This document shows positions 26,188-36,858 of a stretch of 64,000 nt of DNA, one piece after another. Positions within the stretch are counted from its first letter, which is position 1, and every line of letters starts with the position of its first letter. Made by a program: the position numbers and the translations under genes. The notes beneath the pieces are model-generated. The model did not search any database. It was given only the letters and a program-made list of their open reading frames with translations, and was not told where the DNA came from. The stretch comes from DATJZH01 sp035499215 (GTDB lineage: Bacteria; Actinomycetota; Actinomycetes; Streptosporangiales; Streptosporangiaceae), in the NCBI GenBank assembly GCA_035499215.1, contig DATJZH010000177.1:1-64000 (forward strand). Direction: 5' to 3'.

Positions 26188-29076
26188 TCAGCTTGGTGGC
26201 GGCCGTTTTGCCGGCGGCAGCGCCGCCAGCAACCCGGCCAGGCGGCTGATCTCGGCCCGGGCGGCAGCCAGCCGATCCCGGTTCTTGGCCACCACGGCCG
26301 CAGGCGCCTTCTCGACGAAGGACTGGCTGGCGAGCCTGCGTTCTGCTGCTTCCGCATCCCGCCGCGCGGCAGAAAGATCCTTCTCCAGTCTCCGGCGCTC
26401 GGCGGCGACGTCGATGCCCGCCGCAGTGTCCAGCTGCACGGTGACGCCCTCGGCCTGGACCGAGGCAGTCGGCGCGAAACGGTCTCCCGGCGGGTTGAGC
26501 CGCAGCAGCGAGCGGATCCGGGTCTCGTGCGCGGCCAGCCGGGTCGCGCCGATCCCGGCCAGGACGGCGGGCACCGGCTGGGCCGGGCGCAGGCCCTGAT
26601 CAGAGCGGAACCGGCGCAGCTGCGTGACCAGGCGCATCAGCGCGCCGATCTCGGCCTCGGCGGCCGGGTCAGCCCGGGCGGCCGCGTCGGTCCCAGCCGC
26701 GTGGCCGGCCCCAGCCGCCTGGCTGCGCCGAGACTCGCGGCCGGCCCCAGCCGGCTGGCCGGGCTCCGTTGGCGCCAGGCTGGCGGCCGGGTCTGCCTGG
26801 GCCCGGCCCGCTGCCGCTCCGGCCGCGAGCTGGCCCGGCCAGCGCGCGACCACGACCGACTCGCCGCCGGTCAGCGCGGTCCACAGCTCCTCGGTGACGA
26901 AGGGCATCACCGGGTGGATCAGCCGCAGCAGCCGGTCGAGCACATGGCCGAGGACCAGCCGGGCGGCCGTGGCCGCCTGCTCGTCCGCGCCGTTCAGCGG
27001 GGCCTTGGCCAGCTCGAGATACCAGTCGCAGAACTCGTCCCAGGCGAAGTGGTACAGCACCTCGCAGAGCTTGGCGAACTCGAACCGCTCGAACAGCTCG
27101 TCCACCTCCGCCGTTACCGCGGCGAGCCGGGACAGGATCCACCGGTCGGGGACCGACAGCTCCTCGCGGGGGGGCAGCGGCTGCCCAGTGATCGCGCCGC
27201 TCAGCAGGGCGAACCTGGTGGCATTCCAGAGCTTGTTGCAGAAGTTCCGCGAGCCGGCCACCCACTCCTCGCTGACCGAGACGTCGCCGCCGGGCGTGGC
27301 CCCGCGCGCGAGAGTGAACCGGGTCGCGTCCGCGCCGAACCTGTCGATCCAGTCCAGCGGGTCGACGGTATTGCCGCGCGTCTTGGACATCTTCTTGCCG
27401 AACTGGTCCCGGACCAGGCCGTGCAGGGCAACCTGCCGGAACGGCACCGCGTCGGCCGGCCCGGCGTCGGACATCGCGTAGAGGCCGAACATCATCATCC
27501 TGGCCACCCAGAAGAACAGGATGTCGTAGCCGGTGACCAGCACGCTGGTCGGGTAGAACGCGCTCAGGTCCGGGGTGCCGGCCGGCCAGCCCAGCGTGGA
27601 GAACGGCCACAGAGCAGAGGAGAACCAGGTGTCGAGGACGTCGGAGTCCTGGCGCCAGCCCGCTGAGGGGGCCTTGTCGTCGGGGCCGAGGCAGACGGCC
27701 TCGCCATCTGGCGAGTACCAGACCGGGATCCGGTGGCCCCACCACAGCTGGCGGCTGATGCACCAGTCGTGCATGTCATCGACCCAGTCGAAGTAGCGCG
27801 CCGCCATCTCGCGGGGGTAGATTCGCACCCGTCCGTCCCGGACCGCGTCGCCGGCCGCCTTGGCCAGCGGCCCGACCTTGACGAACCATTGCAGCGACAG
27901 GCGCGGCTCGACCGTGGTCCCGCACCGGTCGCAGTGTCCCACGGCATGCAGATACGGGCGGCGCTCGGCCACTACCCGGCTGTCTGCACGCAGCGCCGCC
28001 AGCACGGCGGGACGTGCCTCGAACCTGTCCAGGCCCTGGAACGGCCCCGGCGCGACGATGACGGCGCGCTCATCCATGATCATAATGGCGGGCAGGTTGT
28101 GCCGCCGGCCGATCTCGAAGTCGTCGGGATCGTGCCCGGGCGTAACCTTGACCGCGCCGGTGCCGAACTCCGGATCCACGTGCGGGTCGGCCACCACCGG
28201 AATCATCCTGCCGGTGAGCGGCAGCTCGACGTCACGGCCGACTAGATGGATGTACCGCGGGTCGTCGGGATGCACGGCGACGCCGGTATCGCCGAGCATC
28301 GTCTCCAGCCGGGTGGTGGCCACGACGATCGAGTTCGCGCCGTCGCCATACCGGACGGACACCAGCTCGCCCTCGTCGTCAAAGTGATCGACCTCGATGT
28401 CCGACAGCGCCGTCAGGCACCGCGGGCACCAGTTGATGATGCGCTGCGCCCGGTAGATGAGACCGTCGTCGAACAGCCGCTTGAAGATCGTCTGCACGGC
28501 ACGAGACAGTCCCTGGTCCATGGTGAACCGCTCGCGGGACCAGTCCACGCCGTCACCCAGCCGGCGCATCTGGCCGAGTATCGCGCCGCCGGACTGCGCC
28601 TTCCACTGCCAGACCCGCTCGACGAACGCCTCCCGGCCCAGGTCGTGGCGGCTGAGGCCCTCCTTGGCAAGCTCGCGCTCGACCACGTTCTGGGTCGCGA
28701 TCCCGGCGTGGTCCGTGCCGGGCACCCACAGCGCGTTGTAACCCTGCATTCTGCGGCGGCGGGTCAGCGCGTCGATCAGCGTGTGGTCCAGCGCGTGGCC
28801 GATGTGCAGGGAGCCGGTCACATTGGGCGGCGGGATGACAATCGTGAACGGCGGGGCGCTCGACGCGGAATCCGGGGTGAAGTAACCGGCCGCTACCCAG
28901 CCCTCGTAGCGGCGCGTCTCGACATCGCGGGGCGAGTACTGCGGCGGTAGCCGGGCGTGCTGGGCGTAGCGGGCGCGCTGGGCGTCCCGGGCGTCGGTCA
29001 CGTCAGGTGAGTCTACGTAGTCGCCGGATCCCGCGCTGGCCAGGGCTTCCAGGCGGGCGTCCCGGGTCGCGGACAT
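26188..29076 (-). CDS. valS: valyl-tRNA synthetase
   Basis: This class I synthetase of 962 residues charges tRNA-Val and edits mischarged threonine. It has the HIGH-type motif in [14 protein letters not shown] and the KMSKS-type motif [14 protein letters not shown]. The editing (CP1) domain lies between them, and a C-terminal coiled coil ([21 protein letters not shown]) contacts tRNA. An Ala/Gly-rich insert of about 60 residues (about 26640-26820) precedes the final domain. I placed the start at the ATG at 29076. No T-box leader is visible in the 54 bases between clpX and this gene. It is in the clpX-valS-folC order common in actinobacteria. Confidence 0.97.
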   Translation of the reverse strand: MSATRDARLEALASAGSGDYVDSPDVTDARDAQRARYAQHARLPPQYSPRDVETRRYEGWVAAGYFTPDSASSAPPFTIVIPPPNVTGSLHIGHALDHTLIDALTRRRRMQGYNALWVPGTDHAGIATQNVVERELAKEGLSRHDLGREAFVERVWQWKAQSGGAILGQMRRLGDGVDWSRERFTMDQGLSRAVQTIFKRLFDDGLIYRAQRIINWCPRCLTALSDIEVDHFDDEGELVSVRYGDGANSIVVATTRLETMLGDTGVAVHPDDPRYIHLVGRDVELPLTGRMIPVVADPHVDPEFGTGAVKVTPGHDPDDFEIGRRHNLPAIMIMDERAVIVAPGPFQGLDRFEARPAVLAALRADSRVVAERRPYLHAVGHCDRCGTTVEPRLSLQWFVKVGPLAKAAGDAVRDGRVRIYPREMAARYFDWVDDMHDWCISRQLWWGHRIPVWYSPDGEAVCLGPDDKAPSAGWRQDSDVLDTWFSSALWPFSTLGWPAGTPDLSAFYPTSVLVTGYDILFFWVARMMMFGLYAMSDAGPADAVPFRQVALHGLVRDQFGKKMSKTRGNTVDPLDWIDRFGADATRFTLARGATPGGDVSVSEEWVAGSRNFCNKLWNATRFALLSGAITGQPLPPREELSVPDRWILSRLAAVTAEVDELFERFEFAKLCEVLYHFAWDEFCDWYLELAKAPLNGADEQAATAARLVLGHVLDRLLRLIHPVMPFVTEELWTALTGGESVVVARWPGQLAAGAAAGRAQADPAASLAPTEPGQPAGAGRESRRSQAAGAGHAAGTDAAARADPAAEAEIGALMRLVTQLRRFRSDQGLRPAQPVPAVLAGIGATRLAAHETRIRSLLRLNPPGDRFAPTASVQAEGVTVQLDTAAGIDVAAERRRLEKDLSAARRDAEAAERRLASQSFVEKAPAAVVAKNRDRLAAARAEISRLAGLLAALPPAKRPPPS

Positions 29077-29130
29077 GGTCAACCCCGGCCGGGCGGCGGG
29101 CAGCGCCGCGTGGCACGGATGCGAGCCGGG

Positions 29131-30405
29131 TCAGGCTGACTTCTCGCGCGGTGTCCGGCGGGCGACGTCGCGCGGCACGAGGGTGGGATTGACGTTCTCC
29201 AGCACTGCCTCGCGTGTGATCACCACGCGCTCGACGTCCTTACGGCTGGGCACCTCGTACATGACCGACAGCAGAACTTCTTCGAGGATCGCGCGCAGGC
29301 CCCGCGCGCCGGTACCGCGCAGGATCGCCTGGTCTGCCACCGCCTCCAGCGCGTCGTCGGTGAATTCCAGGTCGACGCCGTCCAGCTCGAACAGCCGCCG
29401 GTACTGCCGGACTAGCGCGTTGCGCGGCTCGGTCAGGATGCGGATCAGCGCCTCCCGGTCCAGGTTGTGCACGCTGGTGATAACCGGCAGCCGGCCGACG
29501 AACTCGGGGATCATGCCGAACTTCAGCAGGTCCTCGGGCATGACTTCGGCAAACGGATCAGCCGATGGCTTGTCGGTCTTCACCCGCAGGACCGCCCCGA
29601 AGCCCATCCCGCTGCGGCCGACCCGGTGCTCGATGATCTTCTCCAGACCTGCGAAGGCCCCGCCGCAGACGAACAGCACGTTGGTGGTGTCGATCTGGAT
29701 GAACTCCTGATGCGGATGCTTGCGGCCGCCCTGTGGCGGCACCGAGGCGGTCGTCCCCTCGAGGATCTTGAGCAGGGCCTGCTGGACGCCCTCGCCGGAA
29801 ACGTCACGGGTTATCGACGGGTTCTCGCTCTTGCGGGCGATCTTGTCGATCTCGTCAATGTAGATGATGCCGGTCTCGGCCTTCTTGACGTCATAGTCAG
29901 CGGCCTGGATGAGCTTGAGCAGGATGTTCTCGACGTCCTCGCCGACGTACCCGGCCTCGGTCAGCGCGGTCGCGTCCGCGATCGCGAACGGGACATTCAG
30001 CAGCCGGGCGAGCGTCTGGGCCAGCAGCGTCTTGCCCGAGCCCGTCGGCCCGAGCAGCAGGATATTGGACTTGGCCAGCTCGACGCCGTCCTCGCCGGGC
30101 CGCTCACCGCCGGACTGCACGCGCTTGTAGTGGTTGTAGACGGCTACCGACAGGCCCTTCTTGGCCTTCTCCTGCCCGATCACGTACGAGTCAAGGAACT
30201 CGTATATCTCACGCGGCTTGGGCAGGCTGTCCCATTTCAGTTCCGGTGGCTCGGCGAGCTCTTCCTCGATGATCTCGTTGCAGAGGTCGATGCACTCGTC
30301 GCAGATGTACACGCCTGGCCCGGCGATCAGCTTCTTCACCTGCTTCTGGCTCTTTCCGCAGAATGAGCATTTCAGCAGATCACCGCCATCGCCGATGCGT
30401 GCCAC
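29131..30405 (-). CDS. clpX: ClpX ATPase, specificity subunit of ClpXP
   Basis: This 424-residue AAA+ unfoldase has an N-terminal zinc-binding domain ([11 protein letters not shown] and [11 protein letters not shown]), Walker [18 protein letters not shown], Walker [14 protein letters not shown], a pore loop GYVGEDVE and the ClpP-docking IGF-type region ([11 protein letters not shown]). The GTG at 30405 is chosen because AAGGAG lies eight bases upstream and the zinc domain then starts at once; sequence further upstream is not conserved. The gene follows clpP2 after a 172-base gap that contains a GCGGA-N5-TCCGC palindrome (30473-30487), so it may also have its own promoter. Confidence 0.97.
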   Translation of the reverse strand: MARIGDGGDLLKCSFCGKSQKQVKKLIAGPGVYICDECIDLCNEIIEEELAEPPELKWDSLPKPREIYEFLDSYVIGQEKAKKGLSVAVYNHYKRVQSGGERPGEDGVELAKSNILLLGPTGSGKTLLAQTLARLLNVPFAIADATALTEAGYVGEDVENILLKLIQAADYDVKKAETGIIYIDEIDKIARKSENPSITRDVSGEGVQQALLKILEGTTASVPPQGGRKHPHQEFIQIDTTNVLFVCGGAFAGLEKIIEHRVGRSGMGFGAVLRVKTDKPSADPFAEVMPEDLLKFGMIPEFVGRLPVITSVHNLDREALIRILTEPRNALVRQYRRLFELDGVDLEFTDDALEAVADQAILRGTGARGLRAILEEVLLSVMYEVPSRKDVERVVITREAVLENVNPTLVPRDVARRTPREKSA

Positions 30406-30577
30406 CCAGATACTCCTTTGCCCGGGCCGCCTGCCGGCGGCCAGATCTGACCGCCTGCGGCGGGCGGCTTCAGCGGAACATCTCCGCGTAGAACCTAGAC
30501 CGTACCGCCTAAGCGGCCCTTGTTGTGGCCGAAGGGCCCCGCTGCCGGCGCGCCGCCGGCGCAACCTAGCCCACCGG

Positions 30578-31264
30578 TTAAGACGACACTACCTCGGACT
30601 TGCGCTTGAGCATCGTCAGAACCTCATCCACCATGCCGTAGTCCTTCGCCTCCTGCGCGGTGAAGAACTTGTCGCGCTCGATGTCACGGCGGATCTCCTC
30701 CTCGTCCCGGCCCGTGTGATTGGCCAGCACGCGCTCCATCGCCGTGCGCATGCGGAGGATCTCCCTGGCCTGAATCTCCAGGTCACTGGACTGGCCGTAG
30801 CCGCTCTCGACGGCGGGCTGGTGGATCAGGATCCGTGAGTTCGGCAGTGCCATCCGCTTTCCCCTGGTGCCGGCCGCAAGCAGCACGGCGGCCGCCGACG
30901 CGGCCTGGCCGAGGCAGAATGTCTGGATCTCAGGCTGGATGTACTGCATCGTGTCGTAAATCGCCATCATCGACGTCATCGACCCGCCCGGCGAGTTGAT
31001 GTACATGAGGATGTCGCGGTCGGGGTCAATCGACTCCAGGGTGATCAGCTGCGCCATCACGTCGTTGGCCGACGCGTCGTCGATCTGCACGCCCAGGAAG
31101 ATGATCCGCTCCTCGAAGAGCTTGTTGTACGGGTTCATCTCCTTGATGCCGTACGACGTGCGCTCGACGAACGACGGCAGCACGTACCTGGCCTCGGCCT
31201 GGCCTGCTGCCGATCGGTTACCTGCGTCCAACTTGGCCTCCATGATTTGGTGCAACAGCGTCAC
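30578..31264 (-). CDS. clpP2: ATP-dependent Clp protease proteolytic subunit ClpP2
   Basis: This 228-residue serine protease has its active site in [15 protein letters not shown] (Ser) and RILIHQPAV (His), with an Asp in [10 protein letters not shown]. Actinobacterial ClpP1 and ClpP2 form a mixed 14-mer in which the ClpP2 ring docks ClpX or ClpC. The GTG at 31264 overlaps the clpP1 stop (GTGA); an internal ATG at 31243 is an alternative start without a ribosome site. The N-terminal 30 residues include a likely propeptide. Confidence 0.96.
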   Translation of the reverse strand: MTLLHQIMEAKLDAGNRSAAGQAEARYVLPSFVERTSYGIKEMNPYNKLFEERIIFLGVQIDDASANDVMAQLITLESIDPDRDILMYINSPGGSMTSMMAIYDTMQYIQPEIQTFCLGQAASAAAVLLAAGTRGKRMALPNSRILIHQPAVESGYGQSSDLEIQAREILRMRTAMERVLANHTGRDEEEIRRDIERDKFFTAQEAKDYGMVDEVLTMLKRKSEVVSS

Positions 31265-31893
31265 GAGACCGGCCCTTCGGTGGGCACCTCGGTGGCGCTG
31301 CGCACCACGTGATCGACGAATCCGTACTCCTTGGCCTGGTCCGCGGTGAACCAGCGGTCCCGGTCGGAGTCGATCTCGATCTGCTCGACGGTCTGGCCGG
31401 TATGCATGGCGGTCCGCTCGGCCAGGATGCGCTTGAGGTACAGGATCTGCTCGGCCTGGATCCTGATGTCGGTGGCCGTGCCGCCGATGCCGCCGTGCGG
31501 CTGGTGCAGCAGGACCTGCGCGTGCGGCATGGCGTAGCGCTTGCCGGGCGTGCCGGCGCAGAGCAGGAACTGGCCCATCGACGCTGCCATCCCCATCGCG
31601 TAGGTCGCGACATCGTTGGGCACGTACTGCATGACGTCGTAAATCGCCAGGCCCGCGCTCACCGACCCGCCGGGCGAGTTGATGTACAGGCTGATGTCGC
31701 GGTGTGCGTCCTCCGCGGCGAGCAGCACGAGCTCGGCGGAGATCCGGTTCGCGAGCTCGTCGTCAATCTGCTGGCCCAGGAAAACGATCCGGTGCCGCAG
31801 CAGACGCTGGAAAAGCTGGTCTCCCAGCGGCAGGACCTGCTCAGCGGTCCGCGCGAGTATGCTCGCGGGCCGCTGGTCGTGGGCCGGCGTCAT
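31261..31893 (-). CDS. clpP1: ATP-dependent Clp protease proteolytic subunit ClpP1
   Basis: This 210-residue ClpP has the serine in [15 protein letters not shown] and the histidine in [12 protein letters not shown], with Asp in [10 protein letters not shown]. The ATG at 31893 is preceded by GAGGAGG with eight-base spacing, which fixes the start. It is the first gene of the clpP1-clpP2 pair and overlaps clpP2 by four bases. A ClgR-type box sits about 95 bases upstream, so expression probably rises under proteotoxic stress. tig ends 137 bases upstream and may also read through. Confidence 0.96.
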   Translation of the reverse strand: MTPAHDQRPASILARTAEQVLPLGDQLFQRLLRHRIVFLGQQIDDELANRISAELVLLAAEDAHRDISLYINSPGGSVSAGLAIYDVMQYVPNDVATYAMGMAASMGQFLLCAGTPGKRYAMPHAQVLLHQPHGGIGGTATDIRIQAEQILYLKRILAERTAMHTGQTVEQIEIDSDRDRWFTADQAKEYGFVDHVVRSATEVPTEGPVS

Positions 31894-31984
31894 CACGATG
31901 CCCTCCTCGTTCTGTTGTCCCGCGGCTTGTCTTGACAGTGACGATAACGCGCGGCCACAGGCGCTAAGTCCGCTGCTGGCGCCT

Positions 31985-31998
31985 GTTCGCTGTCGGCG
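31985..31998 (+). promoter_or_regulatory. ClgR-type operator upstream of clpP1
   Basis: GTTCGC (31985-31990), five bases, then GCG (31996-31998) matches the GTTCGC-N5-GCG consensus that I recall for the Streptomyces clp regulator ClgR. It lies in the tig-clpP1 gap, about 92 bases before the clpP1 ATG. Part of the match is expected from GC content, so confidence rests on its position. Confidence 0.5.
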
Positions 31999-32030
31999 CA
32001 GGCGCGCTCCGGCCGAGGCCGCCTGGCCGG

Positions 32031-33467
32031 TCACGGCGACTCGCCGGCCCCGGCGCTCCCGGCCCCGGCGCTCCCGGCCCCGGCGGCGGCCGGCACCAGC
32101 TCCGCTCCCTCGCCGGCGCCGTCGCCGGCCTGCCCGGCAGCCGCTTCATCGTCGTCGGGCGCCGGCCCGAGGTCGACCTCGCGGCCGGACTCGTCGACGA
32201 CGCTAGCCCGCTGCGCGATCAGCGACAGCGCCTTGAACCGCAGGACGTCCGCAACGACCGCGCCAAGCTGGCTGCGGTCGGTCAGTTCCTTGGCCAGCCG
32301 GTCCGGCGGGACGCCGAGCCGGTAGGCCTGCTCGGTGACGTAGGCGCCAAGGTCGCCCTCCGTCACGCCCAGGTCCTCCTGCCTGGCGAGTTTGTCCAGG
32401 ATGAAGCCTGCCTTGACTGAGCGCCGCGCATCCTCGCCAAAATCGGCTTCCAGTTCCTCGGCGGTCTTGCCGATGGCCTCAAGATAGGAGTCCAGCGTGG
32501 CGTCGGATCGCTCCAGCCGCTCCGCAAGCGACTGCCGCCGCTGCTCGATCTCGGCGTCGATGACCCGGTCAGGCAGCGGAATCTCGATCCTGGCCAGCAG
32601 CGCGTCCAGCGCCCGCTCGCGCGCCTGGCCCGCCTGACCTGCCCGGCGCATCTCCTCGAGCTGGCCCCTGGTGCTGGCGCGCAGCTCGCCGATCGTGTCG
32701 AACTCGCTGGCGGACTGCGCGAACTCATCGTCAAGGTCGGGCAGTTCCTTGACCTTGACGCTGTCAACGGTCACGCTGACGTCCGCTGTCTGGCCGGCCA
32801 GCGCGCCGCCCGTCAGCTCAGCGGAAAACGTCCTTGTCTCGCCGACGGTCATCCCGGCCAGCGCCTCGTCCAGCCCGTCCAGCATGTTGCCGCTGCCGAC
32901 CTCGTAGGAGATGCCGCTGGCCTGCGCGTCCTCGACCGGCTTGCCGTCCACTGAAGCCGCCAGGTCGACCGAGACATAGTCGCCGTCCTGGACCGCACGG
33001 TCAACGCCCTTGAGCGAGGCGAACCGCTCCCGCAGCGTGCCGAGATACTCCTCCACGTCGTCAGGGGTCACCTCGGCGTCGTCGACTGTGACCGGCATCC
33101 CCTCGATATCGGGGATATCGAAGGCGGGCCGGATGTCCACCTCGGCGGTGAAGGCCAGCTCCTTGCCGTCATCGAGCTTGGTGATCTCCAGCTCTGGCTG
33201 GCCGAGGGCGACGACCTCGTGCTCGGCCAGCGCCTTCCCGTAGAGCTCGGGCACGGCGTCGTTGACTGCCTGCTCGAGCACCGCCCCCCGGCCTACCCGC
33301 TGGTCGATGACCCGCGGCGGCACATGGCCAGGCCGGAAGCCTGGCACCCGGATCTGCCGGCCGACTTCGCGGTACGCGTGGTCGAGGCTGGGCTTTAGCT
33401 CTTCGAACGGAACCTCGACAGTGAGCTTGACCCTGGTCGGGTTCAGCTCTTCGACGTCGGTCTTCAC
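32031..33467 (-). CDS. tig: trigger factor (ribosome-associated chaperone)
   Basis: This protein of about 478 residues has an N-terminal ribosome-binding domain with a GFRxGxxP-type signature ([17 protein letters not shown]), a peptidyl-prolyl isomerase domain ([10 protein letters not shown] ... [20 protein letters not shown]) and the long helical C-terminal chaperone cradle. The GTG at 33467 gives the family start ([20 protein letters not shown]) and has GGGAG ten bases upstream. The C-terminus carries repeats of Gly-Ala-Gly-Ser-Ala. It precedes clpP1-clpP2-clpX in the usual proteostasis cluster. Confidence 0.96.
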   Translation of the reverse strand: MKTDVEELNPTRVKLTVEVPFEELKPSLDHAYREVGRQIRVPGFRPGHVPPRVIDQRVGRGAVLEQAVNDAVPELYGKALAEHEVVALGQPELEITKLDDGKELAFTAEVDIRPAFDIPDIEGMPVTVDDAEVTPDDVEEYLGTLRERFASLKGVDRAVQDGDYVSVDLAASVDGKPVEDAQASGISYEVGSGNMLDGLDEALAGMTVGETRTFSAELTGGALAGQTADVSVTVDSVKVKELPDLDDEFAQSASEFDTIGELRASTRGQLEEMRRAGQAGQARERALDALLARIEIPLPDRVIDAEIEQRRQSLAERLERSDATLDSYLEAIGKTAEELEADFGEDARRSVKAGFILDKLARQEDLGVTEGDLGAYVTEQAYRLGVPPDRLAKELTDRSQLGAVVADVLRFKALSLIAQRASVVDESGREVDLGPAPDDDEAAAGQAGDGAGEGAELVPAAAGAGSAGAGSAGAGESP

Positions 33468-33580
33468 GGCAGGGTCACTCCCTCGGGCTTTCCCGAGCGC
33501 GGGCAGTCGCCAGCGGCGGGCCGGGCACGGATGGTCACTCACGGATACGGCCGCCAAGTCTAGGGCAGCGCCGGGCCGCC

Positions 33581-33625
33581 TACCCGGCGCGGGCGACGCT
33601 CGTTACCCGGCGCGGGCGACGCTCG
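33581..33625. repeat. 22-bp direct repeat between the LAL regulator and tig
   Basis: TACCCGGCGCGGGCGACGCTCG occurs at 33581-33602 and 33604-33625 with one base between copies. It lies between the stop of the large LuxR regulator and the start of tig, just outside coding sequence. Each copy contains CCGGCGCGGG. It could be a duplicated regulatory element of tig. Confidence 0.65.
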
Positions 33626-33654
33626 GCCGAGTTTACCGGGCAGCCCGATCCGGA

Positions 33655-36504
33655 TCAGAGGAGCTCAAGCTGGCGCCCCCGGGCTATGGCCTGGCGGCGG
33701 GACGTCACATCCAGCTTGCGGTAGACCGACCGCAAATGCGTCTTGACCGTGTTGATCGACAGGAACAGCGCCTCGGCAATCTCCTGATTGGTCATCTGCG
33801 ATGGCAGGAACCGCAGTACCGCGACCTCGCTCTGGGTCAGCGCCTCCGCCTGCCTGGGCGCCGCGCGGGCGCGATGCAGCTGAGTGTCGAACCGCTCCAG
33901 GATCCGGACGGCGAAACTAGCGCTGCGGCTGGTCGGCGGGATCAGCACGGTGATGGCCGACCTGACCGCCTGCCCGGCGTCCAGGAACACCCGGTACGCC
34001 TGATCCGGCTCGGCAAGCGCGAGAGCCCGGCCCAGCTGGTCGGCGGCCGTCCCGGCGTCGCCCTGGCGCCGGCTGGCGATGGCGGCGGTCACCAGGGCGG
34101 CAATCTTTATCTGCGGCGTCACGGCCGCGGCTTTGTCATCAAGGCACGGTCCGATGGCCGTCAGCGCGCCGGCGAAGTCGGCCTCGGCCAGCAGCAGCCT
34201 GGACCGCAGCACCGCGATATCGCCGCGGCCGCCCTGTGCCCTCTCATCAAGGCCGGCCAGGGCCGACCTGGCCCGCTCGGCGTCGCCCGTGTGCAGCGCG
34301 ATCGCGCTGTCGAGGGCGGTCAGCAGCCCGTGCAGCCGCTGGTCGGCCCGGGCAGTGGTGTCCCGCAGCCGCAGCAGCAGTCCGCGGGCACCGGCGGCAT
34401 CCCCGTCTGCCAGCGCGACCCGGGCTCGGATCAGCGCGATCATCACGGCGGCCTGCGGCTCGCCGGGGAGCTGGCCGAAGGAGCTCTCGTCCGCCAGGTC
34501 AAGCAGCCTGCGAGCGCCTGCCAGGTCGTCGCGCGCCAGGCAGACCTGGGCGGCGGCGAGTGCGGCCAGGCACGAGGCCGCCGGGTCGGCGGGCCGGACC
34601 CGGGCCGGGCCCGCCGCCGCGAGCTCATCGGCCGCCAGCTGCGCGGCCGTCAGGTCGCCATCCCAGGCCTGTGCCAGCGCGTGCCACCCGCGCGCCCTGG
34701 CCCGCAGCTCGCCGAGGCCCCCGGCGGCGAGCCGGCGATCCGCCTGCTGCAGGGCATGCCGGGCGGCGCCGGTATCCCAGCGCCGCAACTGCGCGGTCCC
34801 GAGTGCGAACCAGAGCAACCCGGCAGCCCGGTGCTCGGGCACTGCAGCGCAGTTGCCCTGGGCCTGCTCGGCCAGCTCCCGGCCCTCAGCGAGCAGGCCG
34901 GTCTGGGCATCAGGCCTGCCGGCGGCCTGCATGAGCCGCAGTGCCGCCAGCGCCGGCCCGATCACCCGGCCGCCGCCCGGCGCGCGGCTGCCGGGCGCGC
35001 GCGCAGCGCAGTCCAGGTGATGCGAGGCCCCGTCCGGATCATTATCGCCCAGCCTGGCCGCGGCGAGGGCCAGTGCCACAGCCGGATCGCTCGCGCAGCG
35101 CTCGGGCGGGAACAGAACCAGCACCTGCTCGAGCGCCGCCGCGTCGGCGCACAGCAGGGCGCCAGGTCCGGTCTGCGTCAGCACGTCCGCCGCGTAGTCC
35201 CAGTCGGCGGCCCGGGCCGCGGCGCGCACCGCGTCCAGGGTCTCGCCGTTGGCGGCATGCCACCGCGCCGCCCGGCCCAGCAGGACCGGGATCTCGTCGG
35301 GTATCTCCCTGCGCAGCTGGGCAGTCAGCACATCGCGCAGCAGCGGGTGATACCGGTAGGCGGCGTGGTCGTGACCGACGGCCTCGACGAAGCTGTTCTC
35401 CCTGCTGAGCCGCTCCAGTGTGCGGCCGGCGCCCTGCTGGCCGGTCAATGCGTCGGCCAGGCTACCGGACGTCTGCTCGGTGATGCTGGTGCGCAGCATC
35501 AGCAGCCGGGTCTCCGGCGGCTGCCTGCCGAGCACCTCATCCCACAGGTAATCGGTGACGATCGGCTGATCGCCGGCAATGCGGGTAATCCGGCCGGCCT
35601 CCTGCGGCCTGGTCCGCGCGTTCATGGCCGCCAGCCGGAGCCCGGCCATCCAGCCTTCGGTGCGCCGGAGCAGCTCGTCCCGCTCGGCCGCCGCGACCTC
35701 GAGGCCGAGCATCGCGAAGTACGCATCCGCCTCCTCGACGGTGCACGCCAGATCGGGCGAGCCCACGTCCGCAAGCTCGCCGGCGACGCGCAGCCTGGCG
35801 AGCTGGAGCCGCGGCGGGCACCGCCCGGCCAGGATCAGCCGCAGCGCGGGCGGCGCGTGCCGGATTAGCAGGTCGAGGCCGGGCAGTACCGGGCTGTCGG
35901 CTAGTTCGTGCATGTCGTCGAGCACGAGGGTGACCGGGTCGGTGAACTGCTGGGCAGCTTCCACCAGGCGCAGCGGGAAGCCGCTGTCGGCTGGCACGTC
36001 CTGCAGCGAGCGCAGGACTCCGGCCCGGCCCGCCGCGGCACCCGCGAGGCTGGCCTGCAGGCACGCCCAGAGCCGGTCCGGCTCCCGGTCGCATGCGTCG
36101 AGCGTCAGCCAGGCGACGTGCCGCGGCCCGGCCGCGGCCGCCGCCCACGACGCGCAGGCGATGGTCTTCCCGGCGCCGGCCGGGCCGGACACGACGGTCA
36201 CCCGATGACGTGCGGCCTGCCCGATCAGGTCGATGAGCCGGCGGCGGCGCAGCACGGCGAGGCTCAGCTGCGGTATCCGCAGCTTGTCGCCGAGCAGCTG
36301 CGAGGCGTCCGCAACCGGCTGGTGCTTCGCGCAGGCGGGCGGCGGCTTGCCGCCCAGCGCCGGCGGCTTGCCGCCGGGCGGCAGGTGCGTCTCGCCGAGC
36401 AGCAGCGACGTGTCCCCGAGCAGCCGAGCCTTGCCGAGCAGCTGCGACCCGTTCACAGCCGCCCGCGCTCGGCGCGCGGTGGCCAGGCTGGTGGTGCTTG
36501 CCAT
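33655..36504 (-). CDS. LAL-family (MalT-like) LuxR transcriptional regulator
   Basis: This 949-residue signal-dependent ATPase regulator begins with a leader of about 65 residues containing Leu-Leu-Gly repeats. A STAND/NACHT ATPase follows with Walker A VVSGPAGAGKTIACASW and Walker B VTLVLDDMHELAD, then a long TPR-like helical region. The C-terminal LuxR helix-turn-helix is LTQSEVAVLRFLPSQMTNQEI ... INTVKTHLRSVYRKL. Such proteins sit in an ATP-bound or ADP-bound state until an inducer binds; the inducer is unknown here. The ATG at 36504 has GGGGG just upstream. Two TCACCC/GGGTGA palindromes lie 53 and 193 bases upstream, so it may control itself and the divergent DUF7144 gene. Confidence 0.92.
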   Translation of the reverse strand: MASTTSLATARRARAAVNGSQLLGKARLLGDTSLLLGETHLPPGGKPPALGGKPPPACAKHQPVADASQLLGDKLRIPQLSLAVLRRRRLIDLIGQAARHRVTVVSGPAGAGKTIACASWAAAAAGPRHVAWLTLDACDREPDRLWACLQASLAGAAAGRAGVLRSLQDVPADSGFPLRLVEAAQQFTDPVTLVLDDMHELADSPVLPGLDLLIRHAPPALRLILAGRCPPRLQLARLRVAGELADVGSPDLACTVEEADAYFAMLGLEVAAAERDELLRRTEGWMAGLRLAAMNARTRPQEAGRITRIAGDQPIVTDYLWDEVLGRQPPETRLLMLRTSITEQTSGSLADALTGQQGAGRTLERLSRENSFVEAVGHDHAAYRYHPLLRDVLTAQLRREIPDEIPVLLGRAARWHAANGETLDAVRAAARAADWDYAADVLTQTGPGALLCADAAALEQVLVLFPPERCASDPAVALALAAARLGDNDPDGASHHLDCAARAPGSRAPGGGRVIGPALAALRLMQAAGRPDAQTGLLAEGRELAEQAQGNCAAVPEHRAAGLLWFALGTAQLRRWDTGAARHALQQADRRLAAGGLGELRARARGWHALAQAWDGDLTAAQLAADELAAAGPARVRPADPAASCLAALAAAQVCLARDDLAGARRLLDLADESSFGQLPGEPQAAVMIALIRARVALADGDAAGARGLLLRLRDTTARADQRLHGLLTALDSAIALHTGDAERARSALAGLDERAQGGRGDIAVLRSRLLLAEADFAGALTAIGPCLDDKAAAVTPQIKIAALVTAAIASRRQGDAGTAADQLGRALALAEPDQAYRVFLDAGQAVRSAITVLIPPTSRSASFAVRILERFDTQLHRARAAPRQAEALTQSEVAVLRFLPSQMTNQEIAEALFLSINTVKTHLRSVYRKLDVTSRRQAIARGRQLELL

Positions 36505-36556
36505 TGGTCCCCCGACCGGGCCTCTGGCCGACACGCACAACTGGACGGTGGCGTCC

Positions 36557-36572
36557 TCACCCTGCGGGGTGA
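36557..36572. promoter_or_regulatory. island palindrome, copy A
   Basis: Perfect arms TCACCC (36557-36562) and GGGTGA (36567-36572) are separated by four bases (TGCG), one fewer than the other copies. The site lies 53 bases upstream of the LAL regulator start, so it could be an autoregulatory operator. Confidence 0.55.
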
Positions 36573-36696
36573 ACGTGCGGCTCGCAGCCCTGCGACGGGA
36601 ATACCCATGGTCTGCCGCGGCCAATCGCGGCTGGCACTGGCGAGCGCGCCGCCGGCCCGCGCCCCGCCGGCGCCGGTCTGAGCGCGCAAGGTCCTC

Positions 36697-36713
36697 TCAC
36701 CCGAGCCGGATGA
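36697..36713. promoter_or_regulatory. island palindrome, copy B
   Basis: TCACCC-GAGCC-GGATGA has a five-base spacer and one mismatch in the right arm. It lies between the divergent LAL regulator and the DUF7144 gene, 146 bases upstream of the latter. Confidence 0.6.
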
Positions 36714-36858
36714 TTCCATCGCCCGGTGCGATCTCGGTGATCACGTGGGTATAACACCAGGCGGTTGGCGAACTCGCCGGCGCCCGGGGGAACGCAAGGG
36801 CGGCGGCGAGCCGAGCTGCGGGGCACCTGTCCCGCAGGCAACGAGAGGGGGCTGCTGC

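Larger units (their letters stand above)
36505..36858. other. divergent promoter region, LAL regulator / DUF7144
   Basis: This 354-base gap has no gene I can support. It contains two copies of the island palindrome (36557-36572 and 36697-36713), listed separately. The second is followed by GGATGATTCCATCGC, which resembles the flank of the copy at 43779. Confidence 0.6.

Noticed and set aside
29077..29130. T-box leader before valS
   Set aside because: Only 54 bases separate clpX and valS, and no T-box sequence or antiterminator is visible.
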